A DNA stretch of 64,000 nt from Chelonoidis abingdonii (lineage: Eukaryota > Chordata > Testudines > Testudinidae). The position numbers and the translations under genes are program-made. The DNA lies in the NCBI RefSeq assembly GCF_003597395.2, contig NC_133774.1, forward strand, positions 41,712,168-41,776,167, given 5' to 3'. Below are positions 57,234 to 64,000 of this stretch, one piece after another. Below the pieces are notes generated by a model, which saw only the letters and a program-made list of their open reading frames with translations, was not told the DNA's origin and made no database searches. Within the stretch, counting starts at the first letter, position 1, and the number at the start of each line of letters is the position of its first letter.

Positions 57234-57822
57234 GGCCCAGATTTTTAAAGGTATTTAGGTGCCTAAATCCTAGGTGGAGATAGGCACCTAACCATAGCTG
57301 GAATACTGTGTCTATTTCTGGTCATCAATGTATAAAAATGATGGAGAGAAGCTGGAAAGAATCCAGAGGTGAGGGACAAAGGTAATCAGAGGGATGGAAC
57401 TGAGTATGTTTAGTTGGGAAAGAGGAGATTAAGGGGAATGTGATAGTAGTCTTCAAATACTTGAAAGGCTGCCATTAGAAAAACTGGAGAAAAGTTGTTC
57501 TCTCTTGCTACACTGGGCAGGACAAGAGGTAATGGGTTCAAAGTACAGCATAGCAGATTTAGATTAAATCTCTGGAAAATTTCCTAATTTAAGAGCAGTA
57601 GGATAACGGAACAGACTGCCTCGGGAGGTTATTGAAGCTCCTTCACTGAAGGTTTTCAAAAGGAGGCTGGATAGCCAGCAGTCTTGGCTGGTTTAGCCAC
57701 AAGAAATCCTGCATATTGGCAGAGGGTTAGACTAGATGACCATTGCAGTCCCTTCTGACCCTATTCTATTCTACTGAAATCAGTTGGAGTTGGGTGTCTA
57801 AACACCTTTAAAAACCTGGCCC
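57234..57822. mobile_element. Palindromic MITE split by a CR1 insertion
   Basis: The left half (57234-57290) reads GGCCCAGATTTTTAAAGG, TATTTAGGTGCC; the right half (57774-57822) reads GGAGTTGGGTGTCTAAACACC, then TTTAAAAACCTGGCCC. Together they form the same element as 50282-50456. The 480 bp between them are CR1. Confidence 0.7.
57291..57773 (+). mobile_element. CR1 LINE 3' end nested in a MITE
   Basis: Standard CR1 text in order: GGAAAGAATCCAGAGG (the RxQR region), GTTTAGTTGGGAAAGAGGAG, ATAACGGAACAGACTGCC (NxxNxLP region), AAGGTTTTCAAAAGGAGGC (FK region), then GGGTTAGACTAGATGACC and the 3' tail TCCCTTCTGACCCTATTCTA. 5'-truncated; not coding. Confidence 0.8.
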
Positions 57823-59492
57823 AAAGACACCAACACAGGACAAGCAGCTTTATCAGGAAAACATTATTTCCTCTGAAGCTTCTGCCTCTGGTAAGCTTCA
57901 GCTGAGTACATTTTGTGGCTGTATTTTTGCCCAGCTTTCTGTGACGGACTTAAAGAAACAATGTACATCCTTATAGGTATTGGATATTTAAACATATATT
58001 TATTTCTTGTCACCCTGCAGAGCTATGTTACCTGAATACTTTCTCACACAAGCCTAGAGTTAACAGGGCCTGAGCTGGACACAGCAAAAAATCTACATAA
58101 TGGCACTGTTTTTTCCCTCTCTCAAAATCAATTTAGACCATTTTGTGAGGGGAGTAAAGCATTCAGGGAAGTGCTGATGTCTGAGGTAACCACAATCCTG
58201 CGGCATCGTAGCCACTTACTCTTTGACCTCATTTGTGATATCTAAGAAGGTATCCAGCAATAGTCAGACAGCCGGTTTACTCCTCATTGAGTAAACATGC
58301 TATTGTATTCAATTTGTTTAGAAATAGAAATAATAGGAGTAAAAGCTTTAAACAGAAGCATCAGTATAACTTAAAGAATTTTATTGTTTATAAAAGAAAC
58401 CATTTGGCTAATGTTTATTCTGAAGCAGAAAATAATGAAGCTACCTGTTTTCTACCTTTCAATGGCTGTTACCCTCTGCAGGAAAATATACTAATGATGA
58501 GAAAATATGGAACAGAAGGTGGTGGATTTGCTAGATGCAGATTTGTTTTCAGGACCTAATGTTCATCTCTTTATTGACATTGTATCAAATCTGTTTGTGC
58601 TGTGTTACAGGCTCAACAGTTTGAATAATCGTGAGCACTACAGCTGTAGGATAAATGTGCTGCCATTTCAAAGCCATTTTGTGTAGCTGAGTATCACTAG
58701 AATGGATTAAAAGTTTTCAAACCTGACCATCTTACAGCTAACAGACTATAAATTTAGGTTGTTCTTGTAAGCATGAGCTGGGGAAATGACTTGTGATGAA
58801 TTGGATTTAAAAATCCATAAGTATCCAGTATTTAATCTTTAGGTTCTCTTTATCACTGAGCTAACCACATTTGTTTTAACTGCTTCCAGAAGTACCTACA
58901 GTAGTTACAAGAAGGGGTTTAATTCATTTTCTAATTATGAGTAAAGTTGTTTGCACACATTAAGATAAGCAAAATGTAATTTTAAACTGGCAGTATAATT
59001 GGAGGAGACAACTGTGCTTTATTTATGTCTGGGAGCAGAATTCCAAACCCCTGATGGTTTGAGGAGAGCCAAGATTTATTAATCCTTATGAATCTTAATT
59101 TGACCCAGAATTTCCAGATCATTATGACAAAATAAAAATATACCAATAGCATGATTTCTTTTTGGAAGACTGGTAGTTTTCAGATACAATTCAATCTATA
59201 TTCCTGGCCAGTGCTCCCCCGCTCTCCCTCCCCACCCCCCATCAGCTTGTTAAATCCAATTTTATTCCAGTCTCAACTTTGTTATGTATGTTGGCTTTGC
59301 TCTGATTCTCTGCACAACGATGAATTGTCTTCATTTTATGTAGTAGACCTTACCCTATGTTTCTTATGTGCCAGATAATACTTCTCTGTATTGTTATACC
59401 TTTAACATTAGACACTGGCTTTCTTTAATATTCCATTAACATCTTTACCTGTAGACTCTAACAAAATGTTCCCCAACAGAATAGTGGTTTAA
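57823..59492. other. No gene recognised
   Basis: AT-rich sequence. The 90-codon frame at 58287-58559 is asparagine/lysine-rich without a motif. Confidence 0.45.
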
Positions 59493-59500
59493 ACATAGAC

Positions 59501-59811
59501 CAGGGATAGGCAACCTATGGCATGTGTGCCGAAGGCGGCATGCAAGCTGATTTTCAGTGGCACTCACACTGCCCAGGTCCTGGCCACCAGTACAGGGGGC
59601 TCTGCATTTTAATTTAATTTTAAATGAAGCTTCTTAAACATTTTAAAAACCTTATTTACTTTACATACAACATGAGTTTAGTTATATATTATAGAGTTAT
59701 AGAAAGAGACCTTCTAAAAACTTTAAAATGTATTACTGAGATGTGAAACCTTACATCAGAGTGAATAAATGAAGACTCGGCAGACCACTTCTGAAAGGTT
59801 GCTGACCCCTG
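59501..59811. mobile_element. hAT-type non-autonomous element, 311 bp
   Basis: Left tip CAGGGATAGGCAACC; right tip GGTTGCTGACCCCTG (two mismatches). A perfect 8-bp duplication ACATAGAC flanks it at 59493-59500 and 59812-59819. The interior is AT-rich, unlike most other hAT elements here. Confidence 0.9.
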
Positions 59812-59819
59812 ACATAGAC

Positions 59820-61033
59820 TCTTGGAGAAGTCTATTGTCTATTTCCTCTAATGCAGCTAGATTGACTCACCTGACACAACAATTCTAATTTAAATAGGCA
59901 TTCATAGATGCTGTTTTTATTACAGGTAAACAGAATGATTATAGTATCACTTTTTTATATAACCAGTAGAAGTGTACAATATAAGACTATATTACAGTGG
60001 AGGTCAAAATTCCTCGTTTCTGAGAGAATTAGTAGTTATTCAATTCCTACTAACCATTGATGTATATCTACGTATACATAAACCTTCATGCATATTAACT
60101 TATCCACATAGATTTATTTGTATGCAAAAGAATTCTCCACATTTACATTAATGCAGATTCATTTCTCCATCTGAGTCTCAGACCCTTGTTGGGACTCTGT
60201 GTGGAAGGGAGACTGTGCAATAGGAGCAATAGGTCTAGAGGTAGGATAGGATGAAACATAAAGAATGGCTATTTCTTTGCATCTGGCAGATTTCCATGTA
60301 GAAAACAGTCAAGTATAAATGCAGCAGAAGGCCATGGACTTCTCCATCAGGCCTACTTATTCAGGGGGCTGGTAAGCCTATTGCATTAGACAAAAACAAC
60401 AAAGCACAACCCCCTGTTCATCCAGGACTTGCATAGCAGTTAGCAGTGTGGTGAATTGAAGCAAATGATATCCTTTCCTCACATTCTCTTTATTCCTGGG
60501 CAGTTTGTTTGTTTATTGCCCTTCTTCAGCAATGAAACCAGGATATGCAGTGAATATCCCATTGGAGGAGCCATTAGATACAGTACAACTTTTTGGCCCA
60601 ATCCTGTGACTCTTACTTCTAAAATGGGACTACTTCTATAAGGAATAAGAGTTACAAGCTTTATATTCTCAAGCATCCTTCATATAACAGATTTTTCATA
60701 AATTATATTTTTCCCAGTTACTCTTTTTGTAGGCAATCTTCCATTAGAGACAGTGAATAGTTCAGCAGAGAAGGAGCTTTTATTTTTTAAAAATGATCCA
60801 TCAGGGCACTAACTGAGAACAAACAACCTACCTGTTAACAAGTACCAAATAATGTAATATTAGCACGTAGAAGCATGGGGAAGGTAAAGTGTAGATACCC
60901 AGTGTTAATTAGATCAGGACTCAGTTCTTGTCCTGTTTGGTTTAAACTGTTTTGAGTCTTACTAGTTTTATTAATCTTTTAAATTACTATCATAGCTCAG
61001 TTTAGGCCAGTCTGCAGCTAAACAGGATAAATC
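59820..61033. other. No gene recognised
   Basis: AT-rich unique sequence. Nothing supported. Confidence 0.45.
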
Positions 61034-61041
61034 CAATATAC

Positions 61042-61573
61042 TAGTGGTTCTCAAACTTTTTTTTTCATGGACCACTTGAAAATTGGTGAGGATCTTGGCG
61101 GACAACTTAATGATCTTTCCAAAAGTTGTTTGTACCATTAGCTAACTATTGTAAAGCACTTTGGATAAAACTATATATATTTTAAAAAATAAATCATCAT
61201 TTTTTTGTTCCACAAATAAAAGCACACAACTCATATTTTAATATCTGTAGTCTTACCTTTCTAATGCAATGGATGTGCCCTCTCTGCCCCTGCCATGACA
61301 GCCCCAAAGCTAGGGCTGGGAAAGAAGGGCAGGGGGGTCTCTTCCCTGCCACAGCAGCCACAGAGCTGAGGATGGGAAGGAGGGCCCTCTCTCCCCAGCA
61401 GCCAAAGCCCTGGAGCTGGGAAAAGTCACCTCTTTCTCTGGCCACAGCAACCCTGCACACCCTAAATTCCCCCCACACCGGCACAGCTCCACTAATTAGG
61501 TGGGTGACTCTTAAAGGGAACTATCCACAAACCACCTGAATGGAGCTCACAGACCACTGTTTGAGAACCTCTG
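61042..61573. mobile_element. hAT-type non-autonomous element, 532 bp
   Basis: Left tip TAGTGGTTCTCAAAC; right end GTTTGAGAACCTCTG (two mismatches), the common Charlie-like tip. Flanks CAATATAC (61034-61041) and CAATAGAG (61574-61581) agree at 6 of 8. The core is GC-rich with repeated CACAGCAGCCACAGAGC-type units. Confidence 0.8.
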
Positions 61574-61629
61574 CAATAGAGAGAGATGGATTTTTAGATT
61601 AATTCTCTTTTTTATATATATAATTGGAG

Positions 61630-61808
61630 ATATACCTATCTCCCAGAACTGGAAGGGACCTTGAAAGGTCATCAAGTCCAGCCCCCTGCCTTCACTAGCA
61701 GGACCAAGTATTGTTTTTTGCCCCAGATCCTTAAGTGGCCCCCTCAAGGGCTGAACTCACAACAACCCTGGGTTTAGCAGGCCAATGCTCAAACCACTGA
61801 GCTATTGT
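61630..61808 (-). repeat. tRNA-derived SINE, minus strand
   Basis: The minus strand reads AATAGCTCAGTGGTTTGAGC (A-box and D-arm-like), GGCCTGCTAAACCCAGGG, then GTGAGTTCAGCCCTTGAGG (B-box region), and ends in the CR1-like tail GGACTTGATGACCTTTC. The head shows an origin from a tRNA; the tail suggests mobilisation by CR1-type machinery. Confidence 0.7.
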
Positions 61809-62845
61809 TGTGCATATTGTCAGACAAGACAATCTTTATATTTTATGACTACATCCCAGTGCATTTTTTCCTTTTCCTAAGTGATGCTCAGTGACCCACC
61901 TCTTAAAATTATTTAAACATAATATGTAGATGTAATAACATAGCTCATTAAGAAAATTAGTATTAGTTAAGTGATATATATATGATATAGAAAAGCACCA
62001 CCAAAGTGCTAGGTTAGCACATGTAGATGGGACAGGGATACTTGTTATAAACAATCTGCTTTATTAGGCCATTTATCTCTCCTATTCTATACAACTTTTT
62101 TTTACTAGGCTCTCCTAAGTGGAACAAAACCACAATTGCCTTCAAGTTCAAGTCATTTTTTTAAATTCTCAGTGTTCAAAGTGTACATGTTTTTCCAGAT
62201 TATTTACAAACTATGGCCCCACTCCTTCAAACTCTTATACATTTCAGTATTCTTAGGCTAGTGAATAGTCCCATTTGGTTCAATGGTAACAGAATCAGGC
62301 CCTTTATTACCACAGATTTCTTTCCCACATGCCTTACCATCAGACCCATTCAGCATTTTCCCATCTACTGCAGCCCGTATACTCATGTGTTTATAGTAAT
62401 TTGAAATGCCAAGATGAATAATACTAAAAGCTTATTACATGATAGTTACTTCCAAGAATATTTGTGTAAATCAGCAATAAAAGTTGGTGAGGAACTCCTG
62501 TCACCAGTTCTGTCAACCCCTTACTCCACCTGATGAGCAGGTACTCATAGGAATAAACGCACTGACTTCAGTGGGACTGTTTGTGTGAGTAATTGCTTCC
62601 CTGTTGGATTAAGAGGATCACAGTCTGGCCCGTAATCTAACCTTTAGAGGCTGAGAGGAGAATTTTGCTCAGAAGCATCTGCGTGTTTATGATTAAAGCA
62701 ACCTAACAGCTGCAGTTGTAGGTTAAAGAGTTATCTTTTTTTCAAGTGTTTTAAATAATTTAAAGTCTGTAAAATGTTGTTTAATGAGCATGAGTTTGGA
62801 ATCTACCATTCTTTTGGCAGCCTCCATTATTTATAATGTGCTTAC
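61809..62845. other. No gene recognised
   Basis: AT-rich. Phrases near 62222-62300 and 62515-62600 (TCAGTGGGACTGTTTGTGTGAG) belong to small decayed MITEs. Confidence 0.4.
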
Positions 62846-63785
62846 CAATGTTCCCTCTAATTTTTGACAGGCTGTGTGCGCTAATAATTTCTTTTGTGCA
62901 CATTTTTGAAGCAGAGTTCAAATTTGTGCACCATGAGGCAAATGCACCCAAGCGAGTAAAATGCTTATACATTTAAAAAGTTTTAATTTGCAATTTGTGA
63001 TGATGATAGTTTTACGCTATGTAAATGTTATTTTTAAATACTTAGAAAAAGGAAATTTAACCATTCTTCATGAAGCAGAAGTTAGTTTTAAGCGTTACGC
63101 TTTATGATCTTTTTTATAAACAATCATGAGCATATATCAAGCACATATTAATCATGATCATTATCAGTCCATGGGCTTCTGCCCGTTGGTGTCCACTTTC
63201 ACCTTTAATTCTATACACGTCTGAAAAGATTTTGATAAACATATAATAAAGACAGTTTAAGTATACCATTATGTCAATTTATATGGGTTTCCAGATAGAC
63301 ACTTCATAAGTAAAAAAAGAAAAACAAGACTTTGTGTTTTAAATTTAAAATTTTCCTAAAAAATATCAATAAATGATTATCAGCCAAGAATAAGATATGT
63401 AATTACAAATGCATTTTAATTTCCTTGTTGGTCGAAATGTCAAAGACTGCTAAACTAACCTTACTGTTTTTCCCTAAGATCTTTTTCATTTGCCTATTCA
63501 ATATAAACTCTGTCCAGATCTAAGTCCTCCATCCAGCTGAGAACTCTTAATACATACCAGCAAGTCCACATGATCTACTTGTAAACGATTTCCGTAGTTT
63601 GTTTTTTAGAGTGTTCATTAAGCTAAAGCCACGTTCACAGTCTGCACCTGATGCTAGGAATATATTCCTCCAATATCCATCAACTTTGGAAGATCCTGAA
63701 ACTGCTCGTTCTGGTGAGCAAATGTCACCATATCCAGTAAACTTAAAACCAATTGACTTTTGATTCTTTCAGCTACTGCAACTTT
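62846..63785 (-). mobile_element. hAT transposon 3' part
   Basis: The tip CAATGTTCCCTCTAATTTTT at 62846 starts the element as seen on the plus strand, and the minus-strand transposase C-terminus lies at 63490-63780. The upstream part of the transposase is missing; the sequence changes abruptly at about 63786. There is no second tip, so the copy is truncated. Confidence 0.55.
63490..63780 (-). pseudogene. hAT transposase C-terminal dimerisation domain relic
   Basis: The minus strand reads VAERIKSQLVLSLLDMVTFA and, after one frameshift, FLASGADCERGFSLMNTLKN then KLRKSF. The SxxxERxFSxMNxxKxKLR signature is the hAT C-terminal dimerisation motif. Stops follow shortly. Domesticated host genes carry the same motif, but the terminal sequence at 62846 argues for a transposon. 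Confidence 0.65.
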
Positions 63786-63880
63786 GAACCCCGGTCTCTT
63801 TTATCAAAGGGCGGTCTCCCGTATCAAAGCGCGGCGCTCTTAACCACTACGCAGCGCTCTTAACCACTACGCTATCCAGT
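63786..63880 (-). repeat. tRNA-like segment with two adjacent 20-bp duplications
   Basis: On the minus strand it reads GACTGGATAGCGTAGTGGTTAA (tRNA A-box-like), then the 20-bp unit CGTAGTGGTTAAGAGCGCTG twice (63852-63871, 63832-63851; one mismatch), then CGCTTTGATACGGGAGACCG twice (63812-63831, 63792-63811; four mismatches), then the B-box-like GGGGTTCAAAG. Both internal promoter halves are thus present. It may be a SINE head. Confidence 0.6.
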
Positions 63881-63882
63881 CG

Positions 63883-64000
63883 CTATATTACATGAAGAGC
63901 TGGACAGCACCTGGACCAGACATGATCCACACCTACTGGCTAAAGAAACTAACAGCAGTGCATGAACGCCTAGCAGCACAGATGAACCAGCTGCTAGCAG
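63883..64000 (+). CDS. Start of a LINE reverse transcriptase (partial, runs off the window)
   Basis: The plus frame is open to the window edge and reads SWTAPGPDMIHTYWLKKLTA followed by VHERLAAQMNQLLA. The APGPDxIxxxWLKKL block is the N-terminal fingers motif of non-LTR retrotransposon RTs, nearest in feel to R2/NeSL-like rather than the CR1 proteins seen elsewhere in the window. Only 38 or so residues are visible. No start codon can be set, since the tRNA-like segment abuts it. Its lack of stops contrasts with the decay of other LINE pieces here. Confidence 0.6.

Noticed and set aside
63786..63880. Genuine tRNA gene
   Set aside because: A- and B-box-like parts are present but internal 20-bp duplications destroy the cloverleaf, so it is tRNA-derived at most.

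Overview
This window looks like non-coding genomic DNA from a land vertebrate, most likely a turtle. I found no exon structure, no host protein-coding gene I can name, and no bacterial-style operon. The turtle assignment rests on the repeat mix: CR1 LINEs, a DIRS element with a tyrosine recombinase, Ty3/Gypsy elements (one with a SCAN-like Gag), Penelope-like elements that leave short hairpin copies, tRNA-derived SINEs with MIR-like parts, and many hAT-type non-autonomous elements with 8-bp target duplications. This is inference from family recognition; no search was run.

Layout. 1-4.8 kb: AT-rich unique sequence with a 112-bp hAT MITE (782-893), two Penelope hairpin copies (1908-2113, 2495-2592) and SINE fragments. 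4.8-6.3 kb: a decayed DIRS element with reverse transcriptase/RNase H and tyrosine recombinase relics. 6.5-9.1 kb: a MIR-like SINE split by a palindromic element, a hAT element, a MITE and a perfect 21-bp hairpin. 9.6-15 kb: a CR1 copy with ORF1 and ORF2 relics, a Gypsy-like interior with one LTR, and two more CR1 tails facing opposite ways. 15-33 kb: mostly unique AT-rich DNA with hAT elements (17772-18445, 21805-22098), an L2-type LINE tail, a possible minus-strand processed pseudogene (about 26.1-27.1 kb) and MITEs.

33.9-41.1 kb is the densest part: a coiled-coil gene relic broken by a hAT MITE; a minus-strand Gypsy with SCAN-like Gag, zinc knuckle, protease and then integrase, itself split by a 971-bp solo LTR with 5-bp target duplications; and a second minus-strand Gypsy (RT, RNase H, integrase, polypurine tract, 223-bp LTR) broken by a Penelope hairpin that contains an 80-N assembly gap. 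41.6-47.4 kb: a CR1 tail, a GC-rich hAT remnant and unique DNA. 47.45-48.4 kb: a 5'-truncated Penelope-like element with an open GIY-YIG endonuclease frame; its 3' end is the same sequence as the short hairpin copies. 49-62 kb: MITEs, four more hAT elements (one 1.87 kb with a 70-bp minisatellite) and a CR1 nested in a palindromic MITE. 62.8-64 kb: the 3' part of a hAT transposon, a tRNA-like segment with two adjacent 20-bp duplications, and the start of a LINE reverse transcriptase running off the window.

Nothing here works together as a cellular pathway. The history is successive transposon insertion: hAT into a gene relic, LTR into Gypsy, Penelope into Gypsy, CR1 into MITE. The best leads are the link between the GIY-YIG element and the hairpin repeats, the protease-then-integrase order of the SCAN-type Gypsy, and the tRNA-like/LINE junction at the right edge.
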